Assembly (NCBI GenBank): GCA_012800685.1
Contig: JAAZIT010000303.1
Coordinates: forward strand, 1 to 9,047
Origin: Clostridiales bacterium
GTDB taxonomy: Bacteria > Bacillota > Clostridia > Oscillospirales > Ruminococcaceae
Length of the DNA: 9,047 nucleotides
Direction: 5' to 3'
Under the pieces are notes generated by a model. It was given only the letters and a program-made list of their open reading frames with translations. It made no database searches and was not told the DNA's origin. The position numbers and the translations under genes were made by a program. Numbering within the stretch: position 1 is the first letter of the stretch; each line of letters begins with the position of its first letter. Shown in pieces: positions 1 through 6,822 of the stretch.

Positions 1-26
1 ATATAGAAAATTGGAGTTATAGTCAA
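1..26 (-). promoter_or_regulatory. Leftward promoter cut by the left window edge
   Basis: On the minus strand a TTGACT -35 box lies at 26-21. Seventeen bases further on, the window ends in TAT (3-1), which fits the first half of a TATAAT -10 box. The arrangement matches the complete promoter at 1502-1530, including the conserved upstream element, so I infer that it drives a leftward gene beyond the window. The second half of the -10 box cannot be seen. Confidence 0.5.
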
Positions 27-80
27 TTGACGAATAAAACAAATTTTTAAGGAAGATGTGTGTTTTCTTGTGAAATACGC
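19..80 (-). repeat. 62-bp promoter-upstream element, copy A
   Basis: This stretch aligns without gaps to 1523-1584, with 50 of 62 positions identical by hand count. It begins in the -35 box and extends upstream of it on the minus strand. It holds a dyad of AAAACA (36-41) and TGTTTT (61-66) centred on base 51. The dyad in copy B is centred on the equivalent base. A perfect 10-bp palindrome, GTCAATTGAC (22-31), overlaps the -35. The conservation and position suggest a regulator-binding site, but the regulator is unknown. Confidence 0.6.
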
Positions 81-151
81 TTGTTCTCGCCACAAGGACA
101 AAAAAGTACCTATGTTTACTATATCCTTATGTAAAAATAACATTCAAAATA

Positions 152-189
152 AAAAGAGTTGGTATAAACTAATAAATACCAACTCTTTT
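152..189 (-). terminator. Rho-independent terminator of the SGNH-fold gene
   Basis: A perfect 13-bp stem (152-164 with 177-189) encloses a 12-base loop. On the minus strand it is followed by TTTTTATTTT. It begins 8 bases after the stop codon of the gene at 197-1318. The plus-strand side is not followed by a T run, so it works mainly leftward. It insulates this gene from the promoter at the left edge. Confidence 0.9.
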
Positions 190-196
190 AAAATCA

Positions 197-1318
197 TTAA
201 TAGGCACTACTAAATGCAATTCCGTTAAACACGTCCGCTTGCTGCTTAGTCTCGAATACGACTTTGATTTCATTTTGCACTTCACAGTTATCTGAAGCAA
301 CTAAAATATGTCTCTGGGTAAAACCAGAGTCTGTTGAAAATTCCATAGTAGTTATTAGCTGTTCATCAGCATAAATTCTAACTATGTTATCGCCAAGCTG
401 ATATCCATAATCTATTCCCATGATTCCAGTTAGGCTATCTGTTTTAATAATGTATGTTAGATTATCAAGACGCTCAAATTCAGTTCTTGAAAAATACTTA
501 AATTTAGTAAAATTTAAAACATCTTTATTAACTGGATCTTCTTTATAAGAAGGTATTGGTGTTTGCTCTTCAACATTTATATCAATAATATTTCTTAATT
601 TTTCAAAATACATCTTATATCCTGAATCGTTTGGAAACACACCACTATCAGTAAGACTTAGGTACATCTCTTCACTTTCGTTAAATATAGAGATTGTGTC
701 AGCAACAGGTATATCATAATATAGAGATAAATCCTCAATAATTTGTGTTTTCTCATTATAGTTCATCTGAGTACTTTGTAACATAGAAATCATAGAACAA
801 TTTGGACTTTTTCGAATAATCGCCCTAATTACAGATTCATAATAAAGTGAAAAATCATCAGCATTGTCTTTTTCGCCGAAACAAATAATTGCTAAATCGT
901 AATCTAAATTACCTCTTATACTCATAGTACGAACATATCCAGCATAGCTTGTATTATCTTTCATTGAAACATTAGTAACTGTTACAAGTGATTCATATTC
1001 ATCACTCAAATAGCTTTTTAATCGTCCGGAAAAAGTTCTTGAACTATCCGTTGAACCATAACCAGTACCAATAGTATCGCCAACTATAAGAATATTTACA
1101 TCCTCGCCCTCAGCAAGCTTTTCATAAAATCCTAGCTCTTTTTCCTCATAATCATTTTCTTTACTGGCAGCTAATTTTGAACTTAAAATATCATTTCTTT
1201 CATTTGCCCACTGTGCAAAGTTTTTTGCCTCAACACCCTTAATATATAGTAAAGCAAAAGTAATAAATGCTAAAACTATTATAACAACTACACTAAAAAT
1301 AGACTTGACTCTTCTCAT
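197..1318 (-). CDS. Membrane-anchored SGNH/GDSL-hydrolase-fold protein, probably without hydrolase activity
   Basis: The protein has 373 residues. Residues 1-4 are basic (MRRVK) and about 7-26 form one hydrophobic helix, so it is probably a signal anchor with the rest outside the membrane. An SGNH-like domain covers about 74-245, followed by a beta-rich C-terminal region (about 268-373) of unknown role. The block I strand reads ILIVGDT (76-82), where the family has GDS, so Thr82 takes the place of the nucleophile. Block II reads SMKDNTS (118-124) where relatives usually carry glycine. Block III is GEKD (148-151) instead of GxND. Block V is GVFPNDSGY (226-234), with Phe228 where the catalytic His is expected. 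I infer a binding or scaffolding protein, perhaps for a surface polysaccharide. An atypical enzyme remains possible. The ATG at 1318 is backed by AAAGGAG (1336-1330), about 11 bases away. It has its own promoter and terminator. Confidence 0.85.
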   Translation of the reverse strand: MRRVKSIFSVVVIIVLAFITFALLYIKGVEAKNFAQWANERNDILSSKLAASKENDYEEKELGFYEKLAEGEDVNILIVGDTIGTGYGSTDSSRTFSGRLKSYLSDEYESLVTVTNVSMKDNTSYAGYVRTMSIRGNLDYDLAIICFGEKDNADDFSLYYESVIRAIIRKSPNCSMISMLQSTQMNYNEKTQIIEDLSLYYDIPVADTISIFNESEEMYLSLTDSGVFPNDSGYKMYFEKLRNIIDINVEEQTPIPSYKEDPVNKDVLNFTKFKYFSRTEFERLDNLTYIIKTDSLTGIMGIDYGYQLGDNIVRIYADEQLITTMEFSTDSGFTQRHILVASDNCEVQNEIKVVFETKQQADVFNGIAFSSAY

Positions 1319-1396
1319 AGATAAAAAATCTCCTTTAAACTTTTGAACTATAGACTACTAAACTACAAAACTGTAATAATTTTTATATAATAAAAT

Positions 1397-1460
1397 AAAA
1401 AACACCCTATTGGGGTAAAAAACACAACACTATACACCTTATTATTAAAATTAGTGTATA
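1397..1460 (-). promoter_or_regulatory. Possible attenuator-like structures in the SGNH gene leader
   Basis: The leader between the promoter and the start codon is about 175 nt, long for a simple gene. Reading leftward, it can form a 7-bp stem (1460-1454 with 1437-1431). An overlapping alternative pairs 1457-1452 with 1432-1427, so the two cannot coexist. Next comes a short ACCC/GGGT hairpin (1416-1413 with 1407-1404) followed by GTTTTTTATTTT. This order resembles an attenuator, but the terminal stem is only 4 bp and I recognise no riboswitch class. Confidence 0.3.
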
Positions 1461-1501
1461 CAATTTAACTGCTAAAAATACAAAATATTACGACTATTCT
1501 T

Positions 1502-1530
1502 ATTATATCTAAAATTAAATACATAGTCAA
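1502..1530 (-). promoter_or_regulatory. Sigma-A-type promoter of the SGNH-fold gene
   Basis: On the minus strand TTGACT (1530-1525) and a perfect TATAAT (1507-1502) are separated by exactly 17 bases. Transcription would start near 1495, giving a leader of about 175 nt before the ATG at 1318. The conserved 62-bp element abuts and includes the -35 box. Confidence 0.8.
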
Positions 1531-1584
1531 TAGACGAATAGGACAAATTTCTTAACAAGATATTTGTTTTATTGTAAAATACAC
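1523..1584 (-). repeat. 62-bp promoter-upstream element, copy B
   Basis: Second copy of the element at 19-80, about 81% identical and gap-free. Identity does not continue past base 1584. It contains a perfect dyad, ACAAAT (1543-1548) and ATTTGT (1562-1567), centred on base 1555. That is exactly the base equivalent to the dyad centre in copy A, although the arms are shifted. This suggests an activator or repressor site just upstream of the -35 box. An UP-like A/T element could explain part of the conservation but not the dyad or the GACGAATA core. Confidence 0.6.
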
Positions 1585-1646
1585 AATAACAACAGTTTTA
1601 CATTTTAAAGAGTTATTTATATTTTTTCTCTACCCACCCAATTTCA

Positions 1647-1675
1647 TTGACTTGCATGAGCATAAGTGTTAAAAT
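1647..1675 (+). promoter_or_regulatory. glpK promoter
   Basis: TTGACT (1647-1652) and TAAAAT (1670-1675) have a 17-base spacer. Transcription would start near 1682, leaving a leader of about 64 nt. The promoter is divergent from that of the SGNH-fold gene, and the two -35 boxes are about 120 bp apart. I see no obvious CcpA cre-like site here. Confidence 0.65.
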
Positions 1676-1680
1676 TAACA
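1667..1680 (+). promoter_or_regulatory. Candidate operator dyad over the glpK -10 box
   Basis: A perfect inverted repeat, TGTTAA-AA-TTAACA, covers the entire -10 hexamer. A repressor bound here would block RNA polymerase. The repeat is AT-rich and short, so chance is a real alternative. Confidence 0.35.
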
Positions 1681-1745
1681 TAATTAATCTTATATAAACA
1701 AAAGCCAAAAACAATTTATATTACAATAGACAAGGAGAATTAAAA

Positions 1746-3233
1746 ATGAAATATATCCTTTCTCTTGATCAAGGAACAACATCTTCACGGGCAATAGTGT
1801 TCGGGAAAAGTGGTGAAATCCTAAGCTCAGCACAGCACGAATTTAAGCAATACTATCCAAAGGCTGGCTGGGTTGAACACGATGCCATAGAAATATTCGA
1901 TAGTCAAATAAATGTTGCAAAGAAAGCAGTTGAAAATTTAGGTGACAGCTTTAAAAATGTTGGAGCAATTGGTATCACAAATCAGCGTGAGACAACAATT
2001 GTGTGGGATAAAGCAACAGGAAAACCAGTGTATAACGCAATAGTATGGCAATGTAGAAGAACCTCTGAATACTGTGATAAATTGAAATCCGATGGATATA
2101 TAGATTTTTTTAGAAAAAGAACAGGGCTATTAATAGATGCATATTTTTCAGCAACTAAAGTTAAATGGATACTTGATAATGTTCCTTATGCTCGAGAACG
2201 TGCAGAAGCAGGAGAACTGCTTTTTGGAACAGTGGACAGTTGGCTTGTGTGGAACTTAAGTGGAAGAAAATCACATATCACCGATTATTCCAACGCCTCA
2301 AGAACAATGCTCTTTAACATTCATACGCTCCAATGGGACGATGAAATATTAAAGCTTTTAGGTATTCCAAAATCAATGCTTCCAAAGGCAGTGAATTCTA
2401 GCGGTGAACTTGCCATATGCGACGAAGCAATATTTGGAAGTCCCTGCCCTATTTGCTCTTGTGCAGGCGACCAACAAGCGGCTCTTTTTGGACAATGCTG
2501 TTTTGACAAGGGTGACGTTAAAAACACCTATGGAACTGGTGGATTTATGCTAATGAATACATCTAGCACTCCAATTCAGTCAAAAAGCGGTCTATTAACA
2601 ACTATAGCTTGGGGAATAGAAGGTAAGGTAACTTACGCACTAGAGGGTTCTGTGTTCGTTGCAGGAGCTTTAGTGCAATGGTTAAGAGACGAGCTTCAAA
2701 TAATAGAAAGTTCGGTTCAAACTGAGGAGATAGCAAAGTCAGTTTATGACTCAAATGGAGTTTATATAGTTCCTGCATTTGTTGGGCTAGGTGCTCCATA
2801 TTGGAATCAAGGGGCAAGAGGGGCAATTCTGGGTCTTACACGAGGGGCAAACAAGGCACACATCATTAGAGCGTCCTTAGAAGCTATAGCCTATCAAACA
2901 TCAGATGTGCTTAAAGCTATGGAACAGGATTGTAACACAACTTTAAAACAAATTAAAGTTGACGGTGGTGCTTCATCAAATAATTTTCTAATGGAATTTC
3001 AAGCGGATATTTTAAATTCCACCATTTCTCGTCCAAAATGTGTTGAGACAACAGCCATGGGTGCAGCTTTTCTTGCAGGGCTAGGAATAGGATTTTGGAA
3101 ATCACCAGAAGAACTTAAAAAGATTAATTCTACTGCTACAAAATTTCAGCCTAGAATGTCTAAAGATTATAGAGAAAAACTCCTTAGAGGTTGGCGAAAA
3201 GCCGTAGAGCGAGCCAAAGACTGGGAAGATTAA
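1746..3233 (+). CDS. glpK: Glycerol kinase
   Basis: Cytoplasmic FGGY-family kinase that phosphorylates glycerol to sn-glycerol 3-phosphate using ATP, feeding glycolysis, phospholipids and teichoic-acid precursors. It has 495 residues, the normal length for the family. The N-terminal phosphate-binding loop is SLDQGTTSSRA (6-16). GITNQRE (76-82) carries the substrate-binding Arg81-Glu82 pair. Both FGGY signatures are present (133-145 and about 359-379). AGDQQAALFGQ (240-250) holds the catalytic base Asp242. The PTS-phosphorylated histidine found in many Bacillota glycerol kinases (an HFFG/HFYG motif just before the catalytic region) is replaced: the sequence there is EAIFG (227-231). A cysteine-rich stretch, CPICSC (234-239), follows where relatives read like VPIAGI. 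The start has AAGGAG at 1732-1737, eight bases upstream of the ATG. No glpF or glpO/glpD partner is in the window and no clear terminator follows. Confidence 0.97.
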   Translation: MKYILSLDQGTTSSRAIVFGKSGEILSSAQHEFKQYYPKAGWVEHDAIEIFDSQINVAKKAVENLGDSFKNVGAIGITNQRETTIVWDKATGKPVYNAIVWQCRRTSEYCDKLKSDGYIDFFRKRTGLLIDAYFSATKVKWILDNVPYARERAEAGELLFGTVDSWLVWNLSGRKSHITDYSNASRTMLFNIHTLQWDDEILKLLGIPKSMLPKAVNSSGELAICDEAIFGSPCPICSCAGDQQAALFGQCCFDKGDVKNTYGTGGFMLMNTSSTPIQSKSGLLTTIAWGIEGKVTYALEGSVFVAGALVQWLRDELQIIESSVQTEEIAKSVYDSNGVYIVPAFVGLGAPYWNQGARGAILGLTRGANKAHIIRASLEAIAYQTSDVLKAMEQDCNTTLKQIKVDGGASSNNFLMEFQADILNSTISRPKCVETTAMGAAFLAGLGIGFWKSPEELKKINSTATKFQPRMSKDYREKLLRGWRKAVERAKDWED

Positions 3234-3252
3234 ATCTTGAACTAGCACTTTC

Positions 3253-3281
3253 TTGACAAATATATTTATATAAGTTATAAT
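3253..3281 (+). promoter_or_regulatory. Consensus sigma-A promoter of the family 2 glycosyltransferase
   Basis: TTGACA (3253-3258), a 17-base AT-only-but-one spacer, and TATAAT (3276-3281) match the housekeeping consensus at every hexamer position. Transcription would start near 3288, about 60 nt before the ATG. It lies 20 bp after the glpK stop codon, so the glycosyltransferase does not depend on glpK readthrough. Confidence 0.85.
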
Positions 3282-3348
3282 ATTATGCGGTTGTTTGAAT
3301 TTATAACAGAAATATTTTAGTGTAAGAAACTATATCAAGGAGCTAAAC

Positions 3349-4179
3349 ATGAACAATGAAATAATAATTGCTGGAATTGTCACATATAACCCTTCCATTG
3401 AGCGTCTTAAAGAAAATATTAGTGCCGTAGTCAATCAGGTTTCACAATTAGTTATTGTTGATAACGGTTCAAAAAATATTGATGATATAGAAGCTTGTAT
3501 TAAGGATATACCAACCGCAACCATAATTAGACACAATAAAAACTTAGGTATTGCTACAGCTTTAAATACTATGTTTAAATTTGCGTCAAAGCGTGGTAAT
3601 TGGGTTTTAACTTTAGATCAAGATTCCGTAATTTATCCAAATATGATTAAAACATATAGAAAATATATGAACATGAAAAATGTTGTATCTTTAACCTCAC
3701 AGCGTGATGACCGTCATTATGCCTCTTTGGAAAAAGCTAACAACGAAGCACACTCTGTTTTTGGCTGTATTACAAGTGGTAATTTAGTTAAAATTTCCGC
3801 TTGGGATAAGGTTGGAGGTTTTAATGATAAATTATTCATTGACATGGTTGACTATGAATTTTGCAAAAAGCTAAAATTAGCAAATTACAAAATTCTTTGC
3901 GTTAACCAACCTCTTATGATTCACGAACTTGGGGATAGCCGAACTTATCCTATTTTAGGGAGAAGAATTAATGTATACAATCATAGTGCGTTTCGAAAAT
4001 ACTATATTTTTAGAAATACCATATATATGCTAAGATATTACTCTTCAAAAGGCTGTTCTTATTCATATACTTATTTAATTAAAACATTTTTAAAAATTAT
4101 TATATTTGAAAATAACAAATATGAAAAGCTTAAAAGAAGTATTCAAGGTATTCGTGATGGTTTTAAAATGGAATTTTAG
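3349..4179 (+). CDS. Family 2 glycosyltransferase, rhamnosyltransferase-like
   Basis: A 276-residue GT-A-fold enzyme expected to move a sugar from a nucleotide sugar to a lipid-linked or surface glycan at the inner face of the membrane. The N-terminal strand IIIAGIVTYNP (5-15) and VDNGS (37-41) form the nucleotide-binding half. LTLDQDS (87-93) supplies the DxD metal-binding motif. FIDMVDYEFC (163-172) resembles the acceptor and catalytic-base region. IHELG (191-195) and the segment FRKYYIFRNTIYMLRYY (215-231) are typical of RfbF/rhamnosyltransferase-type proteins. No clear transmembrane helix is seen. AAGGAG at 3337-3342 lies six bases before the ATG. It is a single-gene unit with its own consensus promoter and a strong terminator, convergent with the polysaccharide genes to its right. 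The rhamnose specificity is inference from family resemblance. Confidence 0.88.
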   Translation: MNNEIIIAGIVTYNPSIERLKENISAVVNQVSQLVIVDNGSKNIDDIEACIKDIPTATIIRHNKNLGIATALNTMFKFASKRGNWVLTLDQDSVIYPNMIKTYRKYMNMKNVVSLTSQRDDRHYASLEKANNEAHSVFGCITSGNLVKISAWDKVGGFNDKLFIDMVDYEFCKKLKLANYKILCVNQPLMIHELGDSRTYPILGRRINVYNHSAFRKYYIFRNTIYMLRYYSSKGCSYSYTYLIKTFLKIIIFENNKYEKLKRSIQGIRDGFKMEF

Positions 4180-4228
4180 AACTTATCAAGAGTCTCTCAA
4201 TGTACTATTTCATCTTCTAAATTAAAAC

Positions 4229-4276
4229 AAAGCTTTCTATTTAATAGACTTAACAGTTTAATAAATAGAAAGCTTT
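4229..4276 (+). terminator. Bidirectional terminator between convergent glycosyltransferase genes
   Basis: A perfect 15-bp stem (4229-4243 with 4262-4276) has an 18-base loop. On the plus strand the stem ends in a run of six T (4274-4279). On the minus strand it is followed by GTTTTAATTT, a weaker but plausible T tract. It lies 49 bp after the stop of the rightward gene and 29 bp beyond the stop of the leftward one, so it probably serves both. Confidence 0.9.
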
Positions 4277-4305
4277 TTTGTATATATAATGTTTAATATT
4301 AATTC

Positions 4306-5460
4306 TTAGGTGTTTTTATTTAACCTTACGCTATTATAAACATCTTGTACTTCTCTTGCGCAACGCTCAATAGAAAAACGATTTTCCGCTACCTTCTGTG
4401 CATATCTCCCCATCGTCTCAATCTTGTCGGGATTATTAAGAAAAACCTCCATTTTATCAGCTAGTGCAGATATATCGCCTACTGGAAAAAGAAATCCAGA
4501 TTTTCCGTCCTCAACTAATTCTGGAGTACCACCGCTATTAGAACCTATAACTGGAATACCACCCATCATTGCTTCAGCAGTTACTCTTCCAAAGGCTTCA
4601 CTTTTAGAACATACTAGTTCCACATTTATTCTTTTGCGTAGGCTAAACATATCCTCAACTCGACCTAAAACTTCTATGTGTTCTTCATTAATCACACTAC
4701 TTTTATTTAGCCAATCCATATCTCCAGCACCTGCAATATATAGCTTAAAATTTGTATAGCCTCTATCTAAAAGCTTGTTTACTGCACCAATAGCTATATG
4801 TTGTCCTTTTGGCTCTTGAATTGCTCCAGCAATTAAAAAATTACATACATCATTATTTTTGTACTGCTTTTCAAAATTTAGATTTTCTTTATCAATACCA
4901 TTGTAAATCGTGATAGGAGTATTCTTTTTTAATCTTTTAGCATATTTATCTCTAAGTGCATTTGAAACAGTGACAACTGCATCTGCATTCTTGTCAATCA
5001 TCTTAAAAAATCCACGAACTGTGGGAAGTGTATAGATTGAAAAATCCTCTTGACCAAATTCCCTAATATGCCATACAAGAGGAATACCTGTTAACTCCTT
5101 AAGTAATCCCCCAATATTAATAATACTAACGTTTGAATGAATAATTTCTATTCCGTATTTTTCCACTTCTTTTTTTAAGTCTAGTGCAACCTTCTTGTTA
5201 CAAGGATTTAACTGCAAAATCCATTTTAGCCAATTTTTAATTCTATAATAGAAATTTTTTGGCTTAGCATTAAACCACCAAACAGGACTATAATGGATTA
5301 TTGTAACATCTCTTTTCTTAAGCTCTTCCACCATTGGTCCTTCAAGAAAAGGAATTGCGACATAATATTCATTTACATCGCTTAAGGTGTCAATTAAGTT
5401 TAGCAATGATTTTGATGCCCCATTTAAAGAGCTTTCATGTGCTAACATAAGTACTTTCAT
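4306..5460 (-). CDS. Family 4 (GT-B fold) glycosyltransferase
   Basis: A 384-residue retaining glycosyltransferase, probably acting at the cytoplasmic face of the membrane in surface-polysaccharide assembly. The acceptor domain opens with MKVLMLAHESSLNGASKSL (1-19), whose glycine-bearing loop is typical of GT4. VWHIRE (129-134) and VVTVSNALRD (162-171) are usual N-domain motifs. The donor domain begins near 205. It includes EPKGQ (216-220) with the family's Lys-Gly, and the E-x7-E motif with Glu288 and Glu296 in SEAFGRVTAEAMMGG (287-301). SGGTPELVEDG (309-319) binds the nucleotide sugar. The ATG at 5460 has a GAGGAG ribosome site a few bases upstream. It is the last gene of the leftward cluster, 98 bp after ugd, with no convincing promoter between. 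Donor and acceptor sugars cannot be read from the sequence. Confidence 0.92.
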   Translation of the reverse strand: MKVLMLAHESSLNGASKSLLNLIDTLSDVNEYYVAIPFLEGPMVEELKKRDVTIIHYSPVWWFNAKPKNFYYRIKNWLKWILQLNPCNKKVALDLKKEVEKYGIEIIHSNVSIINIGGLLKELTGIPLVWHIREFGQEDFSIYTLPTVRGFFKMIDKNADAVVTVSNALRDKYAKRLKKNTPITIYNGIDKENLNFEKQYKNNDVCNFLIAGAIQEPKGQHIAIGAVNKLLDRGYTNFKLYIAGAGDMDWLNKSSVINEEHIEVLGRVEDMFSLRKRINVELVCSKSEAFGRVTAEAMMGGIPVIGSNSGGTPELVEDGKSGFLFPVGDISALADKMEVFLNNPDKIETMGRYAQKVAENRFSIERCAREVQDVYNSVRLNKNT

Positions 5461-5558
5461 TCGTATCTCCTCTATATGCGTAGTTTTAGGCTTGCAAACA
5501 TGGGTATCTATTCGAAATAAAATATCAATTTTTTATTAGTTATATATAAATTGATAAA

Positions 5559-6806
5559 CTAATCTCTTTGAAAAATATCACGTGTATAAACCTTTTCTTT
5601 TACATCATCTAAAATCACATCATATCTATTTGCAATTATTGCGTCGCTTTTTTCTTTAAATTTTGCAATATCATTAATAACAGTACTTCCAAAAAATGTA
5701 CTGCCACCCTCTAAATTAGGCTCATATACAACAACAGTTGCACCCTTAGCCTTTATACGTTTCATAACACCTTGTATAGAACTCTGTCTAAAATTATCAC
5801 TATCACTTTTCATGGTTAAGCGATAGACACCAATTACACAAGGTTTTTCATTAGCTGCATTATAGCTACTATGATTATTGTAATCATAATATCCAGCCAT
5901 ATTTAGCACTCTATCAGCAATAAAATCTTTTCTTGTTTTATTACTTTCAACAATAGCCTGAATAAGATTTTCTGGAACATCCTCATAATTCGCAAGAAGC
6001 TGTTTTGTATCCTTAGGTAGGCAATATCCACCATATCCAAAGCTAGGATTATTATAATGACTACCAATACGAGGGTCGAGACAAATTCCATCAATAATTT
6101 GTCTAGTATCTAACCCTTTCATTTCAGCGTAGGTATCTAGCTCATTAAAATAGCTCACACGTAAAGCCAAATAGGTATTTGCAAAGAGCTTAACAGCCTC
6201 AGCTTCAGTTAATCCCATAACAAGTGTATCTATATCTTTTTTTATAGCACCCTTTTGCAGCAAGCCAGCAAAGGTGTGTGCAGCTTTAACTAAGCGCTCA
6301 TCGTTCACATCAGTACCCACAATAATACGGCTTGGATATAGATTGTCATACAAAGCCCTGCTTTCACGTAAAAATTCCGGGCTAAAAATAATATTATCGC
6401 TACCTGTCTTTTCACGAATCGAGTTTGTATATCCCACTGGAATAGTTGATTTTATCACCATAATTGCATTTGGATTATATTTCATTACCAATTCAATTAC
6501 ATTTTCCACAGCAGATGTATCAAAGAAATTTTTCTTGCTATCATAATTTGTTGGTGCAGCAATTATTACAAAATCAGCATCCTGATAAGCTAATTTAGCA
6601 TCTAGTGTTGCAGTTAAATCTAACTCTTTTGTTGCAAGGTATTCTTCAATTTCTTTATCAACAATTGGCGATTTTCGATTATTTATCAAATTAACTTTTT
6701 CTTCAATTATATCAACAGCATGAACTTTATTGTGCTGTGATAATAAAACTGCCATTGACAAGCCAACGTAACCAGTGCCTGCAACAGCTATTTTGTATTC
6801 ATTCAT
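5559..6806 (-). CDS. ugd: UDP-glucose 6-dehydrogenase
   Basis: This enzyme oxidises UDP-glucose twice with NAD+ to UDP-glucuronate, a precursor for acidic capsules and for UDP-xylose or UDP-galacturonate. From the start I prefer it has 415 residues, close to the 390-440 usual for bacterial Ugd. IAVAGTGYVGLS (6-17) is the NAD-binding loop and VDI (31-33) supplies the ribose-binding Asp32. Further motifs are AAPT (83-86), KSTIPVG (119-125) and SPEFLRE (142-148). Lys206 and Asn210 lie in EAVKLFANTY (203-212). FGYGGYCLPKDT (256-267) carries the catalytic Cys262 and Asp266. All key residues are present. An in-frame TTG at 6845 would add 13 residues, but it has no good ribosome site and the extra residues precede the normal family start. 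The ATG at 6806 has AGGGAGG upstream. A UDP-ManNAc or other sugar dehydrogenase is less likely given its overall match to the short Ugd type. Confidence 0.94.
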   Translation of the reverse strand: MNEYKIAVAGTGYVGLSMAVLLSQHNKVHAVDIIEEKVNLINNRKSPIVDKEIEEYLATKELDLTATLDAKLAYQDADFVIIAAPTNYDSKKNFFDTSAVENVIELVMKYNPNAIMVIKSTIPVGYTNSIREKTGSDNIIFSPEFLRESRALYDNLYPSRIIVGTDVNDERLVKAAHTFAGLLQKGAIKKDIDTLVMGLTEAEAVKLFANTYLALRVSYFNELDTYAEMKGLDTRQIIDGICLDPRIGSHYNNPSFGYGGYCLPKDTKQLLANYEDVPENLIQAIVESNKTRKDFIADRVLNMAGYYDYNNHSSYNAANEKPCVIGVYRLTMKSDSDNFRQSSIQGVMKRIKAKGATVVVYEPNLEGGSTFFGSTVINDIAKFKEKSDAIIANRYDVILDDVKEKVYTRDIFQRD

Positions 6807-6815
6807 TGTTAATTG

Positions 6816-6822
6816 CCTCCCT
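6816..6822 (-). promoter_or_regulatory. Ribosome-binding site that fixes the ugd start
   Basis: AGGGAGG on the minus strand lies nine bases before the ATG at 6806. It supports that ATG over the upstream in-frame TTG at 6845. Confidence 0.8.

Noticed and set aside
2321..2826. Two minus-strand open frames inside glpK (2321-2527 and 2602-2826)
   Set aside because: They lie fully within a well-supported glycerol kinase gene, show no family motifs and look like shadow frames.
4424..4759. Plus-strand open frame of 111 codons opposite the GT4 gene
   Set aside because: It is antisense to the conserved donor domain, has low-complexity Ser/Leu/Pro content and shows no recognisable motif.
5535..5563. 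7-bp inverted repeat over the ugd stop codon as a terminator
   Set aside because: The stem is AT-rich and is followed on the minus strand by an A run rather than T, so it is unlikely to terminate transcription.
5903..6546. Open frames at 5903-6094 (minus) and 6274-6546 (plus) within ugd
   Set aside because: Both overlap conserved catalytic segments of ugd in other frames and have no independent support.
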